The notes under the pieces are model-generated. The model had not been told where the DNA came from. It saw only the letters and a list, made by a program, of their open reading frames with translations, and did no database searches. The position numbers and the translations under genes were made by a program. Of a DNA stretch of 64,000 bases, positions 21,268 to 33,192 are shown piece after piece. Each line of letters opens with the position of its first letter. The first letter of the stretch is position 1. This DNA comes from Strongylocentrotus purpuratus (lineage: Eukaryota; Echinodermata; Echinoidea; Camarodonta; Strongylocentrotidae): NCBI RefSeq assembly GCF_000002235.5, contig NW_022145615.1:10048891-10112890 (forward strand). Reading direction: 5' to 3'.

Positions 21268-21440
21268 CAGGCGTGTACGCAGGGGAGGGGGGGGGGGGGG
21301 GTGAGTGGGCCCCTCTCTAAAAAAAAAAATTATAAAAAATAAAAAAATAAAACATAAATTGCGCTAAAAGATGACCAAAAAAGGTGACCTTACCCAACTA
21401 AACGAAATATTGGTCGGCCAAATTTTCAAATTTTCGGGGC
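21268..21440. mobile_element. Partial hAT-like poly-G element
   Basis: It starts CAGGCGTGTACGCAGGGG, nearly the same terminus as the element at 49936 (CAGGCGTGTAAGCAGAGG). It continues through a G run into GGCCAAATTTTCAAATTTTC, an inverted internal module. The right end is missing. Confidence 0.5.
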
Positions 21441-21632
21441 GAAAAAAATGTACTCTTATACACAACTCGATTATTTTGAATGAAAACAAATCTTATCGTA
21501 ATAACCCTCTTCCCCAAAGGAAAACACAAAACAATGACGAAGCCTATGAAAAGGTATTTATGAAAGAGAAGAAAAAAATCAAACAAAACGTGAGCAGTCC
21601 ATGGCAGTCGAGAGCGGTCAATCACACATAAA

Positions 21633-21956
21633 TGCGAACTGAGCGGACCCCTCCGGTCCTCATCCATTCAATTTCTCGTATATTATCACCGTTTACCTTA
21701 AGAATTACGATGTTCCTACTTTTATAATGGAGTGTCAATGTTTTTCGTTCAGTAGCAGTCTTTCTTTCTTCTAGTTCGCTTTTGAATAATTTTTTCTTTT
21801 ATTTCCTCAATGCTTGCAGGCTTTCTTTTTCTTCCTACTTAAAAATATCAGATATTTGATTAATAACACATCGTGATTAAGTATTTGCTTTTCTTCGGTT
21901 ACTTCATCAAATTTAATGTGAACTTCCTTCCAGCTCATGTCTTTAATAATAGGGAG
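21633..21956 (-). mobile_element. Decayed LINE 3' end, unit 1 copy
   Basis: Twin of 1-330. Minus-strand pieces MSWKEVHIKFDEVTEEK and LLIKYLIFLSRKKKK are in one frame before stops appear. It is an ancestral insertion shared by the units. Confidence 0.5.
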
Positions 21957-22581
21957 ATCCAGGACATCACTACATTTTTCCCCATAATCTTCTCACTACA
22001 ACGCATTCATAAAATATGTGCATAATATAATGTTTCCTCATCGGTAGCACATTGGTATCACAACGGGAACGCCGATACAAGCTCGGTATTGATAATGCCA
22101 ATTTCGAGTGCTTTCTCGACGAAGCTCCGCCTTTTTAAAAAAAAAAATCGCCGTTGTTAATTGTGTGCTCTGGTTTTGTCCCGGCGAAGTAACATCGGCT
22201 AGGTGTGACAGGCCCTAAACAAAAAGAATTATGAAAGAAATATATTTTCGTAGTTAGATTTATGAGGACTCACGCTGTTATGATTGTTAGCCTTGAAAAC
22301 TATTATATTTTTGTGATAGTAATACATGTATGTACAGCGCCATGAGCGTCAGTGCCTGGCGGATACCGGCGCTATATAAATATCCATATTATTATTATAC
22401 TGGCATACGAATGTGCACTTTGGACTATCCCAGGTTTATGGCGGTTGCACTTTTTCAAAAGAATTTTGGGGCTTTTGTTTGTAATTCTATCAGACAAAAG
22501 GGGAACATATTTTCTTCTTTTTTCGATATACGGACTAGACTCTAAAAAATTACCCAATTTGCAGTCAGAAGATGTTCAGTT

Positions 22582-22700
22582 ATGTCTCTCTCTCTCTCTC
22601 TCCCTCTCCTTCTCCCTCTCTCTCTCTCTCTCTTCCCCTCTCTGTCTGTCTGTCTCTGTCTCTCCCTCTCTCTCTCTTTCTCTCTCTCTTTCTCCCTTCT
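22582..22700. repeat. (CT)n microsatellite of unit 1
   Basis: Equivalent to 824-973 and 50857-50940. Frames through it are not genes. Confidence 0.9.
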
Positions 22701-23059
22701 TCTCTTGCTCACTCTCCTTCATTTGTGTTTGTTCACTAGGTATTCATCGGCATTGTGCCCCCCCCCCCATTCACATCGTCCTAGATTCACCCCGGATCAT
22801 CATCAGTGCGGTCGTCTGTGTGTACACAATATAAACTTTGTATTAAATTTAGACTACTATAATACTTATATGCGTGGTACAGAATATACAGCTTGAATAA
22901 CAAAACTATCCAAGCCATATTTCTTTTTCTAAAACTTTTGTTTTTAATAAATAAATTATCGTAGCTTATAGATACAAACGAATACCGATGATAATATGAC
23001 AGGGGGTCGCCAACTGCAAGTCTCTCCGTTAGCAAACGTTAAGATGTTTGTCTATCCTA

Positions 23060-24049
23060 TTGTGTTACTGTTGGTGTCGGTTCACTGCTTTTCCTCAAAG
23101 CAAGCTGATAATCTTTCAGAAGCAAACATATTGCATTTACCAGTGCCCCAAAACACGAAACCTTTCCATCTTATTTACAGGAATACATGATTTAATCAGG
23201 AATAACAGGATTTTAAAAAGTCATATTCGGGCAACTAGGTGCCGACTTGTGCGCCTTGACTTACTTGACTTAAGCCGTCCACACCATCACTGGGATGTAT
23301 GATAGCTTCTGTTTTACAACGGCTTGCCACACCTGTTATCTTCTGTTAGCCTAGTGGCTTTAGAGAGGGAGTTCAGTTGTCTCTTGTTGCAGTCAGGGGC
23401 GTCTCTAAAGGGGGATGGGGTGCGACACCCTCCTCACATCTATCAGAATATTGTCGGTAAAATTGCGCTGCCGTCGGGAAAAAAAGAGAAAAGGGAAAGG
23501 GAAAGAAAAGGAAAAAAAGGAAAGGAAAGAAAAGAAAGAAAGGAAAGAAAGAAAAAGAAAGGAAAGAGGAGAGAAAAACGGAGGAGAGGAAAGATAGGAA
23601 AAGAAAGAAAAGAAAGAAAAGGAAAAAAGAGAAGAAATTAAGAGAGAAAAGGGGAAAAGAGGAGAAGAAGGGGGAGGTAGGAGCCTGAGACAGGAGGGGG
23701 GGGGGAGTAAAATAGAGAGGGGGTTGTTGGGTGAAGTAGTCTCGTCGAGGGAGCAAAAAGACACGCATAAATATGTTGCTGTGTCGGGTCAGCTGTGTCG
23801 GTATTCTTGCTCCATCCTCGTGTACTATATCAATGCAGAAGTTTGGAGTCGGTGAGATGTATAATGTCGGTCGGTCGACAAGTTTCTTTCCTACGAACTG
23901 TGACTTTTTATCCGCTGTGACGACTTCAGGAGAGACTGCAACTATAATACTTGTATTTTCTCGAAGTTTTACTTTCCTATAATATCAACTAATGAAATCA
24001 GAGGTTAACAATTTTCGGGGAAAGTAAATTCAAATAAAGAGTAAGAGTC
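23060..24049. other. Unit 1 boundary; polypurine tract, no gene
   Basis: 23477-23670 is an almost pure A/G tract (GGAAAGAAAAG-type repeats) followed by a G run. Frames here are Lys/Glu or Phe/Ser runs. The rest has no coding signal. Confidence 0.7.
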
Positions 24050-24705
24050 AAGAACGTTACAACGAATAGTTTTTTTTCCTCTAATATTTTAATGAAACGG
24101 GAGGGGGAAATTTCATTCAGACATGGATTAAGAGTCAAGAACGGTACAACGAATCGTCTTTTTTATCTAATAATTTAAGGAAACGTGTGCTTCCGCGCGG
24201 AAGGGGGGGAAACTGAATTCAGATAAGGTCAAAGAGTCGAGAACAGTACAACGAATCGTCTGCTTTCTCTCATGATTTACGGAAACATCAAAGGGGGAAA
24301 ACTGAATTCAGACAATTACGGTTATTAGAGTCGAAAACGGTACAACGAATCGTCTTCTTCCTCTAATAATTTAATTAAACATCAAAGTTTCCGCGCTTCG
24401 CGCGGGAGGGGGGAATTCAATTCAGATAAGGAATAAGAGTCGAGAACGGTACTACGAATCGTCTTCTTTCTCTAATAATTTAAGGAAACGCAAGCTTTTC
24501 GCGCTTCGTGAGGGAGGGGGGAAACTGAATTCAGACAAAGATTAAGTGTTGAGAACATTAGTACGTATCGTCTGCTTTCTCTAGTACTTTAATTAAACGT
24601 CAAAGTTTCCGCGCTTCGCGCGGAAGGGGGAAAGGAATAACAGTCGAGAACAGTACAGCAATTCGTCTGCTTCTCTCATAATTAATTAAGGAAACGTCTT
24701 TTACC
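24050..24705. repeat. GCGC-hairpin satellite, second array (opposite strand)
   Basis: Five to six modules of the same family as 15480-16665, but inverted: TCTAATAATTTAA, AACATCAAAGTTTCCGCGC, TTCGCGCGGGAGGGG, AACTGAATTCAGA and AAGAGTCGAGAACGGTAC. The spacing is about 110-125 bp. Confidence 0.85.
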
Positions 24706-25777
24706 CCTCTCTAACTGGCCTGATTTTCATCGGATGCATCCGGACGCATCCGATGAAACTGCCAGTATGAATGTCTCAGAGGAGAAAAAGCCGATAGAAT
24801 AGCCGATGAAAAGAAGAGAAATAGGCGATTAAATTCTCATTCTATCGGTGTGACACCGATGAAACAGCCACTGTGAATGCGTTCGGGAGAAAACAGCGAT
24901 TAAAACACCGATTAAAATGGTCAACGGTCGCAATGTACGCCCGCTTTAGCGTAACCAGCTGTGTTTGTTGACTAAGTTGACGACATAATTCGGATATTTA
25001 TGTCCTCAAGCAAAAAAGACCATTTGCGCATATCGTCGCTTATTTCACGTAATGGCACAAACGCCCGCGCGTCCGCGAAAGTCTATTTTGAGAAAAACGC
25101 TTTTAAAGATTTTCCCTTTTTAAATTACTCACATTGGGGTTTTAGTTTATTGTAATGTTTACAAATTTCATACTGGATGAGAGAGGAGAATCTCAACTTT
25201 CTAAACGTCTATTTATAAACAGAAGTCAATGAAAAATAACTAAGCTATAGGGTTGTGAACATTCGGGTCGCTTCGTGAAAACAACACTTTTCAGAATACG
25301 CGGACACAATAGTTCCACGTAGTGACCCAATTGATTGCGTCGCTAAACGCACAGCGCGCGCAAGCGAAACTTTAATTTTATTAGGAAAGCATTGTTTTCA
25401 CAAAGTGACCTAATCAAGTGTGACGTACAGCGCGTATAATTATCTAGCACTGGCTTGGCGAAACATTATTTTCACAAAGTGACCCAAATGGAATAGTTAA
25501 TGCTTGGGCATGTATTAAAATATTAATAATGATACTAAACGTCTTTATCTTCGTTTTGTGCTAGATCATCATAATCATCATCATCACCATCACCATAATC
25601 AACCATAATCACAATTACAACCTGCACTGTATTTATTTTACTTGGGCTGGTTCTGTATTATCTCATAAAAGTGACTCCTTACTCTTTCCTCTTTAGTTAT
25701 ATTCAAGATGTGTCAAATAATAAGAATAAGAGAAGTAAATTGTGAATATCAAATACAAATGTATTTAAGTATCAACA
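24706..25777. other. Palindrome at 24726-24757, otherwise no gene
   Basis: 24726-24757 reads TTCATCGGATGCATCC then GGACGCATCCGATGAA, a 32-base palindrome with two mismatched positions. CGAT(G/T)-rich copies follow to 24930. 25020-25500 has scattered TCACAAAGTGACC motifs that recur near 35320-35440. I see no exon. Confidence 0.6.
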
Positions 25778-25972
25778 TTAAAGCTTATCTGCCATAGTTT
25801 ACAGGAGGGATTACACCGCCCTGCAAGGTCACTGGACAGGTGGTTATCTCATCAACTCAGCTCTCAGTTAACATAAGAAAAAGAGGATCATGGGGGACCA
25901 ATGGTCACTGATTAGGCATTGTTTGTTATATAGAGGGCGCAAGTAGCTACAAGTAGTGCAGTTGGCCTTTAA
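25778..25972. mobile_element. TTAA-flanked MITE, copy A
   Basis: Shares a core (CTCAGTTAACATAAGAAAAA, GGATCATGGGGGACCAA, AGCAAGTAGCTACAAGTAG type) with 37322-37526 and 58043-58237. The ends read TTAAAG and GGCCTTTAA. It is about 195 bp and non-coding. Confidence 0.75.
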
Positions 25973-26387
25973 TGAAACAAGTAAATTTGAACAAATAAAT
26001 CTGGTTCACTCCTATTTTCACCAGAGTGTTCATAAGCATACAGCAACCTTCAACAATAATTTATAAATTTAAGCTTTATTTACATGGAGGAACGTGTACC
26101 ATTCCGGCAGTAAAAAAGATTCTCAGAATCTCGAAAGTAATTATATTATATGCATGTATGTTCCCATTCAGCTTTAGTATAATAGTATACACAATTCAAT
26201 TCACATTGCTCAAATGACAGGTTCATGGTACTTTATCTTTATTTTCATTTACAAGAAAGTTTGCGTGCATTTTAGAATTGTAGACATTTTTCATCAAGGT
26301 GTTTTAATCTGGCATCAGTACCAGTAGTTCATCATTGATACTTCTATTAATTTGCAGCGATGTGACATAAGACATTTCCACATGGAA

Positions 26388-27573
26388 GGGTAGTAGAGGT
26401 GGGGTAGATAGAGGAGAGGTAGGGTAGGGTGGACGTAGGAGAGGTAAGGTGGAAGGAGGAGGGGTAGGGTGGATGTAGGTGGGGTAGGGTGGATGTAGGT
26501 GGGGTAGGGTGGATGTAGGAGGGGTAGGGTGGATGTAGGTGGGGTAGGGTGGATGTAGGTGGGGTAGGGTGGATGTAGGAGGGGTAGGGTGGAAGGAGGA
26601 GGGGTAGGGTGGATGTAGGTGGGGTAGGGTGGATGTAGGTGGGGTAGGGTGGGTGTAGGAGGGGTAGGGTGGATGGGGAGGGGTAGGGTGGATGTAGGTG
26701 GGGTAGGGTGGATGTAGGTGGGGTAGGGTGGATGGAGGATAGGTAGGGTGGATGGAGGAGGGGGTAGGGTGGATGGAGGAGAGGAAGGGTGGATGGATGA
26801 GAGGCAGGGTGGATGGAGGAGAGGTAGAGTGGATGGATGAGAGGTAGGGTGGATGCAGGAGAGGTAGGGTGGAGGGGTAGGATGGAAGGGTAGTAGAGGT
26901 GGGGTAGATAGAGGAGAGGTAGGGTAGGGTGGACGTAGGAGAGGTAAGGTGGAAGGAGGAGGGGTAGGGTGAATGTAGGAGGGGTAGGGTGGATGTAGGA
27001 GGGGTAGGGTGGGTGTAGGAGGGGTAGGGTGGATGGGGGAGGGGTAGGGTGGATGGAGAAGAGGTAGGGTGGATGGAGGAGGGCTATAGGGTGGGTGGAG
27101 GAGAGGTAGGGTGGATGGACGAGAGGTAGGGTGGATGAAGAAGGGGGTAGAGTGGATGGAGGAGAGGTAGGCTGGATGTAGGTTGGGCAGGGTGGATGTA
27201 GGAGGAGTAGGGTGGATGTAGGATAGGTGGGGTGGATGGAGGAGGGGTAGGGTGGATGTAGGAGTAGGGTGGATGGGGGAGGAGTAGGATGGATGGAGGA
27301 GAGGTAAGGTGGATAGAGGAGGGGTAGGGTGGATGGAGGAGAGGTAGGGTGGATGTAGGAGAGGTAGGGTGGATGGAGGAGAGGTAGTATTATTGATGGA
27401 GGAGAGGTAGGGTGGATGTAGGAGAGGTAGGGTGGATGGAGGAGAGGTAGTATTATTGATGGAGGAGAGGTAGGGTGGATGGAGGAGAGGTAGGGTGGAT
27501 GCAGTAGAGGTAGAATTGATGGAGGAGAGGTAGGGTGGATGCAGGAGAGGTAGGGTGGAGGGGTAGGATGGAA
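26388..27573. repeat. G-rich minisatellite (about 20-bp unit)
   Basis: About 1.2 kb of GGGTAGGGTGGATGTAGGTG and variants (GGAGGAGAGG, GGAGGAGGGG). A longer block, TAGTAGAGGTGGGGTAGATA and what follows, appears at 26388 and again at 26887, showing higher-order duplication. The + strand has many runs of three or four G at short spacing, so G-quadruplexes are possible. No frame is coding. Confidence 0.95.
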
Positions 27574-28145
27574 AAATTGTTTAGCAAGAAGACAGTGTAG
27601 TAGGCCTATATATACCCTGAGCCCTAGATAGATTTAAAGTTAGATTTGTCTAATTAGATCCAACTTTTAACATTAACGTAGTAACATTAACTCACTCACT
27701 CACTAAGTACTAGAATCTAGTCACTGTTTATAATTTATTATATTAGATTTAGAATCATCTAGATCTATTCCAGACAAAATTATATTTGTGAAGGAAAATA
27801 ACTTTATGAAAAGAAATGAAAGAAAAGGAACGAGAAGCATAAGTGTAAGGGAAATGTCATTAATCAATATCAATATGAAGATTAAATTGTGAATTTTTGT
27901 TTCATACCACTCTTATTCCGCATTTTCATAAAAATCACAAAAACCAACGAGTGGGGCTTTCTGTGACTGACTCGATTCAAAATAGATTAAAAATGGTCAA
28001 AAATGAACACTTAATTTCCCCCACAACCCAATATAACTTACAAACAGATCTTACTCATTTATTTTTCACATATGTTCCCTTCCACGTTTCTTTCCTAATC
28101 ATGGTGACTGAAAAACGGATGTTTTGGGAGGACATCCAAAGAATG
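27574..28145. other. Left flank of LTR element; no gene
   Basis: AT-rich. A 97-codon frame at 27897-28190 runs across the LTR boundary and shows no family resemblance. The last four bases (AATG, 28142-28145) are the left target duplication. Confidence 0.6.
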
Positions 28146-29854
28146 TTTGGAAAACTACATGGGGTATGGACTATGTTGCGTGTTAACTAGTAATCCCACA
28201 TAATTCCCTTTTTTAATTAAACTACTAAAAAGCAGTATCCCTCCAGACAAGAAAACACTTAATAAATGATCACATCCAGACAAATTGATTATGGTTAAAA
28301 ACTGGTTCTATATTCTATAATTTCACATAAGATACAATGATTACAGAATTATCAGAAACCTCTTCTGTCTATCTCAACAGTGACAGACAATTAAACTATC
28401 ACTAGGCCCTTGGTAGTTACTATTAATAATCAAACATAGATAACTTCCAACAGCACATTAATGTAAAGGAGACTCAACTTAGTCACTATGGTATTAATGA
28501 TTACCGCTGAATACAAGTCTCGAAATATCAGGAGTCTAGCTGTTCAGTACAACTTAAAACAGTACTAAAACAAGTCAGTTAAATATCATTCACACTGCAT
28601 GAATAATAACAGTCAAGAAAATACTACTCAAATCTAAGCTAGACAGCGTTTAGATTTACTTACATAGGCACGAAATATTGTGGTTCAAGAAACCACTAAA
28701 CAAATCTCTACTTGTGTATGTGTACGGAATGCACAACACGAGAATACAACAATATATCGGTGGATCTAGACTATAGCAGATCTAGATCAGTAGACCAGGC
28801 ATAGGCCTAGAACTAGTGCAATTATAAACATGTAAAATATGTGTTAGTAAGCGTACGCACTCAACAACAGGCACTCAGTCAGTCAAAATAAGGCCTCGCA
28901 ATGATAAACAATGCAAAGCATAAATCACAATATAATTAACGTTACGTGAGTCATTGGAGTTGAATTCAAAGTAGATCTTCTTCAAGTTCTAGGTAGATGT
29001 AGAAACTAGCTAGTCGAAAACAGTGGTCGACGAGCTGGTTGTCGATCGCGTAGGATATGCAGACGATGATCGACGCTAGGTGAATACCACGATGATGAAG
29101 ACGATGTTGAAGACAACGATGATGAAGACGATGATGATGAATCAGTATAAACAGATGAATACAATGATGATGCAGTCAATGTCAATAGATCAACTTCAGT
29201 GACTTGCGATGCAGGTCGAAGAATCAAATGTCGAGACAATATATATGAAGTCGATGATAAAAGGTTGTCAAACAATAATGCAGGTGAGAAAAACGTTAGA
29301 TCATATTAAATGTTCTATTCTCACTGCTGGTGAATTAAAGTGTCGTCAATGTTGAACATCGAGAGAGTCAAAATATATCTTGCAAAACGTACAAGATGTA
29401 AATAGGTGAGCACGTCCACCGGGAATGGTCCGGGGACGTAGCAGTTCAATCCTCGTTGGATACAATTTTCTAGGTACAAATATCAACACAATAACAGCAT
29501 GTGTGTATACCAATCTTAAAACAGCTCACTGATTCCCGCACAGGAAAATCAGAAGAGCGCCAATCAACTACAGCGCGATTGGTTCAAAACAAGCGCACAT
29601 GTATGTTAATAAGGCACGTGATCTAAATACTTATGAATAAATACGCGTACATCTATGTTAATTGGTCATGTGATCAAAATACTAATGAATAAACATCGTT
29701 ATATAATAAATCGAGTTAAAACCAGTTCTGAGGACATGGCGTAATACCAAATCCTCGAACTCTCAATGACTTCTAAAGCGGCCATTTTGGATTAAAAACA
29801 CAATATGTATACCAGTGAATTATAAATGACTGCACTGTAACATTTGTCGCTACA
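28146..29854 (-). repeat. 3' LTR of the retrotransposon
   Basis: In element orientation it begins TGTAGCGACAAATG and ends GTTTTCCAAA, so the CA end usual for LTRs is not at the very terminus. At 1.7 kb it is long for the class. An 89-codon Ser-rich frame (29275-29006) also occurs in the other LTR; this only reflects LTR identity. Confidence 0.95.
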
Positions 29855-29880
29855 TTAACCCCCCTACTAGACCCGAGCTT
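29855..29880 (-). other. Polypurine tract region
   Basis: In element orientation, AGTAGGGGGGTTAA lies directly before the 3' LTR. This is the expected place and composition for the plus-strand primer of reverse transcription. Confidence 0.6.
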
Positions 29881-29971
29881 GCGTAAGCTCCGAGGGGCGA
29901 AAATACACAATTAAAAATATAAAGGAAACATATGTACAAAATACATTAATATACATGAAAATAACCACTAG

Positions 29972-31465
29972 TTATGCGACACGTTCAATGTAGTGAACCT
30001 GAACGTACCTTTGCGGCCAGTGGACGTGGCGGCCTGAACGTGTGACACGCGCAGCAGGTTGCGATTTCACCAGAGCAGGAGCAGGCGTAGGAGCAGGTGC
30101 AGGAGCAGGCGCAGAGGTTGCGCGAAGTGCTGTGCGCAGAGGGGAGGAGACGGTAGGCTCTCCCTCTAGAGGCACGTCAGCCGCGGTAGTCCTAGCCGAA
30201 ACGCTTTCCAAAAATGCGGGTTTCAGTCGATCAATGCTTACAGAAACATGCTTGCCCTTTTGCTCAATAACGAAAAACTTCGGGTTTCGTTTGAGAACCT
30301 TGAACGGACCCAAATACGGAGGCTGTAATGGCTTACGGACAGCATCGATACGCAAGAAAATATGCGTACAAGTATCGAGAGACCTATGTACAAAACTGGT
30401 CTGTGGTGACCTACGTGTCGCTGTAGGCGCTAAAACAGACATATGGTCCTTCAAGCGTTGGACGTAGTCCGCGGGGTCAACAGTATCGTGTCGCGTAGGC
30501 ACTATCAGCTGGCCTGGAAGACGCAACGCCGTCCCGTAGACTAGTTCGGCAGCGGAAGCTCCGATGTCTTCCTTAATAGCTGCGCGGATACCCAACATGA
30601 CCAAAGGAAGGTATTCTTGCCAACGGTTTGGCTCGGGTTGAGATTTGAGAGAGGCTTTAAGTTGCCGATGGAACCGTTCCACCATACCGTTGGCCTGCGG
30701 GTGGTAGGCCGTGGTGGCTATGGTCCGACAACCTAGCAAATTAGCTAATGCAGTGAAAAGCGCAGATTGAAACTGACGACCTCGATCATGCGTAATCGTG
30801 GCTGGAGCTCCAAAGCGAGCTACCCAGTTCTCCACTAGAGCTATGGCTACTGTCTCGGCAGTGGCATCCGCTATCGGGATCGCTTCGGGCCAACGGGTGA
30901 ACCTGTCGATACAAGTCAGCAGATAAATGTGCCCTTTCGAGGGCGGTAGTGGCCCAACAAGATCAATATGAACGTGTGCAAAACGGGCATCGGGGTTGGC
31001 AAAAGTGCCAAGCGGTGAGTGCGTATGACGTTGGATCTTTGCGCGCTGACATGGGATGCAAGTACGCGCCCATGTACAAATGTCCTTGTTCATACCCCGC
31101 CACACAAAACGGGCCGCTATAAGCTTTTGCGAAGCTTTAATGCCCGGATGCGCGAGATTGTGCAGATTGTCAAACAACGATCGACGGTGCGCTACCGATA
31201 CATACGGCCGCGGATGCCCTGTGGACATGTCGCACCAAATGTGCGCGTCCCCTTCCGGAAGGAGGACCTTCTCAAATTTGAGCGAGGTTGACGTGTCTGA
31301 GCGCAGAGCAGCGAGCTCAACGTCATCGACTTGGTCGGTCGCGACTACACGCAGGTTAATCGAGTTCGGTAATTGCACTGAGTCAATCTCGGTGCGAGAA
31401 AGTGCATCAGCTACCTGATTATCAACGCCTCGAATATGGCGTATGTCGGAGGTAAACTGTGACAC
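29972..31465 (-). CDS. Retrotransposon pol, RNase H end and integrase
   Basis: The open frame continues the pol frame after the stop at 31571. It holds the end of RNase H (DNQVADALSR), then an H2C2 zinc-binding region (RSLFDNLHNLAHPG, CIPCQRAK). The integrase core has Asp in HIDLVGPLP, Asp in THDRGRQFQ and Glu in GMVERFHRQL, the D-D-E triad that joins element ends to target DNA. The C-terminal part is basic with an Ala-Pro repeat and ends near the LTR at TAA. All catalytic residues are present. Confidence 0.9.
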   Translation of the reverse strand: MSQFTSDIRHIRGVDNQVADALSRTEIDSVQLPNSINLRVVATDQVDDVELAALRSDTSTSLKFEKVLLPEGDAHIWCDMSTGHPRPYVSVAHRRSLFDNLHNLAHPGIKASQKLIAARFVWRGMNKDICTWARTCIPCQRAKIQRHTHSPLGTFANPDARFAHVHIDLVGPLPPSKGHIYLLTCIDRFTRWPEAIPIADATAETVAIALVENWVARFGAPATITHDRGRQFQSALFTALANLLGCRTIATTAYHPQANGMVERFHRQLKASLKSQPEPNRWQEYLPLVMLGIRAAIKEDIGASAAELVYGTALRLPGQLIVPTRHDTVDPADYVQRLKDHMSVLAPTATRRSPQTSFVHRSLDTCTHIFLRIDAVRKPLQPPYLGPFKVLKRNPKFFVIEQKGKHVSVSIDRLKPAFLESVSARTTAADVPLEGEPTVSSPLRTALRATSAPAPAPAPTPAPALVKSQPAARVTRSGRHVHWPQRYVQVHYIERVA

Positions 31466-31570
31466 GTAATCGAGTTGCCGCGCTTCCCTAGGGGAATGTC
31501 GATCGGGCGATGTCTTGAGTGCAAAGGTAAGAGGCTTGTGGTCTGTAAAAACAAAAAAATCACGCCCCTC

Positions 31571-33184
31571 TCAGAAGTATCGGAAATGGCGTATTCCGAG
31601 GTAAATGGCTAGCAGCTCTCGACCAAAGGTACTATACCTAGTCTCGGGAGGCTTGAGGCGGCGAGAAAAGAACGCAAGCGGTCGCCACTCCCCTTCATGG
31701 AGTTGCTGTAACACACCACCTACGGCTAGATCGGAAGCGTCTACCGCGAGGCTTGTAGGTAGCTCAACAGACGGGTATGTAAGCATCGTGACGTTCGCGA
31801 GGTCCTCTTTGACAGCCGCGAAAGCAGAGTCGCACACAGGGGACCAATCTAACGCCTTTCGAGAGCGCTTAGGTTGCTTGCGCAGCAAATCAGTCAAGGC
31901 GGCCAGCGAGGATGCGCACGTAGGCATAAATCGGCGGTAAAAATTAACCATGCCTAAGAACCGGCGCAGCTGGCGTAGCGAGGTCGGGCGCGGAAATTTG
32001 CGAATTACCGCGACCTTGTCATCCATCGGGGAGACGCCCTGGGCAGTCACATGGTGCCCTAGAAAGTCTAGTGCTTCGACTCCAAACTGGCATTTGTCAG
32101 GATGCACTACTACTCCATAATCACGGAGGCTTGTGAACAGCTGGCGCAAATGAGTCTCGTGCTGTTCGGGATTCTCGCTGGCAACAAGAATATCATCAAG
32201 ATACACGAATACAAATGGCAGGTCACGGACGACCCTATCAATAAACCTTTGAAAGGTTTGCGCCGCGTTGCGTAGTCCGAATGGCATGCGTCGGAAATGG
32301 AATAACCCAAAAGGGGTTGTCAGCGCGGTCTTCTTCACATCATCAGGGTGTACGGGGATCTGATGATATGCGCGCACTAAGTCAACTTTGGAAAATACGC
32401 ACTTGTCTCGCAACTGTGCGGCAAAGTCGTGAAGGTGCGGAATGGGATAGCGATCCGGGACGGTCACGCGATTAAGAGCGCGGTAATCGCCACATGGTCG
32501 CCAACCGCCTGACTTCTTTGGCACCATGTGGAGCGGCGACGCCCATGAACTGTCTGAGGGCTCGACAATGCCCAAATCGAGTAACCGGCCAAACTCGTCT
32601 TTAGCGATCTTGTGTTTGTCCGGCGCTAAGCGTCGAGGTCGTGCCGAAACTGGTGGGCCGGTTGTGAGTATTCTATGTGTGACGTCATGTTTCAACGGAC
32701 AGTTCTTAAACATGGGCCGAGTTACTTCCGTGAACTCGGCAAGTAAGCGTTTGTAGACAGAATCGGAGTCTACTTGCACTATTGTGAGATTCAGCGACGG
32801 TAAGTCGGAGGCGATGCCATGTACGGACAGACTAGTGGTGGCATCCCAAAGTCGGTTGGTGCGCAAATCCACTAGTAAGCCGTAATGCCTCAAAAAATCT
32901 GCGCCGAGGATAGGCTGCGAAACATCGGCCAATATGAATGACCACTTAAACGAACGCCGCAGCCCAATACACACTGTGAGCTCACGCTGCCCATATGTGC
33001 ATATGCGCGTCTTGTTTGCAGCCTGCAAAACGAGTGGCATAAGGTGCCTCTTATCAGCGGTGTTGGCAGGAATTACGCTTACCGCGGCACCCGTATCGAC
33101 CAAAAATCGTGTCCCAGAATCTCTATCTGTGACATAGAACAAGCGACCGTCACGAAGAGGGCCAGTGAGGGGTGTCGCGCCCAC
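31571..33184 (-). pseudogene. Retrotransposon pol, protease-RT-RNase H, with premature stop
   Basis: The frame holds an aspartic protease ([12 protein letters not shown]), then the reverse transcriptase with [15 protein letters not shown] and the catalytic YLDD in [13 protein letters not shown]. The beginning of RNase H follows ([33 protein letters not shown]). TGA at 31571-31573 interrupts the frame inside RNase H; the same frame is open again beyond it. The first codon given is GTG, and pol probably depends on a shift from the gag frame, which lies one base away upstream. Confidence 0.9.
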
Positions 33185-33192
33185 CTCCTGGC

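Larger units (their letters stand above)
5288..23060. repeat. NLR segmental duplication unit 1
   Basis: Long blocks match unit 2 (36345-51340) in the same order: 5288-6600 with 36345-37760, 8330-8700 with 38210-38590, 9240-10205 with 38655-39610, all NLR exons, 17690-18380 with 44700-45550, 20130-20600 with 49290-49640, and 21633-23040 with 49840-51240 in part. Differences are mainly insertions: about 1.5 kb at 6830-8330, a MITE at 13042-13436 and a satellite at 15480-16665. The left limit lies about 280 bp after the receptor exon. Confidence 0.8.

Noticed and set aside
26388..27573. Possible CRISPR-like or telomere-like array
   Set aside because: Contiguous variable 20-bp units with no spacers, no cas genes and no TTAGGG register in a eukaryotic genome; it is a minisatellite.
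27897..28190. 97-codon + strand frame at the left LTR boundary
   Set aside because: It crosses into the LTR, has no recognised motif, and would not exist before the insertion in this form.
29006..29275. 89-codon Ser-rich frame found twice (also 34456-34725)
   Set aside because: It lies inside the two LTRs; the repetition reflects LTR identity and the composition is GAT/GAA repeat on the other strand.
30042..30467. Plus-strand frames within the LTR element (also 31019-31418 and 31605-31940)
   Set aside because: They are antisense shadows of integrase and pol on the minus strand.
31571..31573. Programmed stop read-through or selenocysteine at TGA in pol
   Set aside because: No read-through context or structural element can be supported from sequence alone; a simple mutation is the plainer reading.
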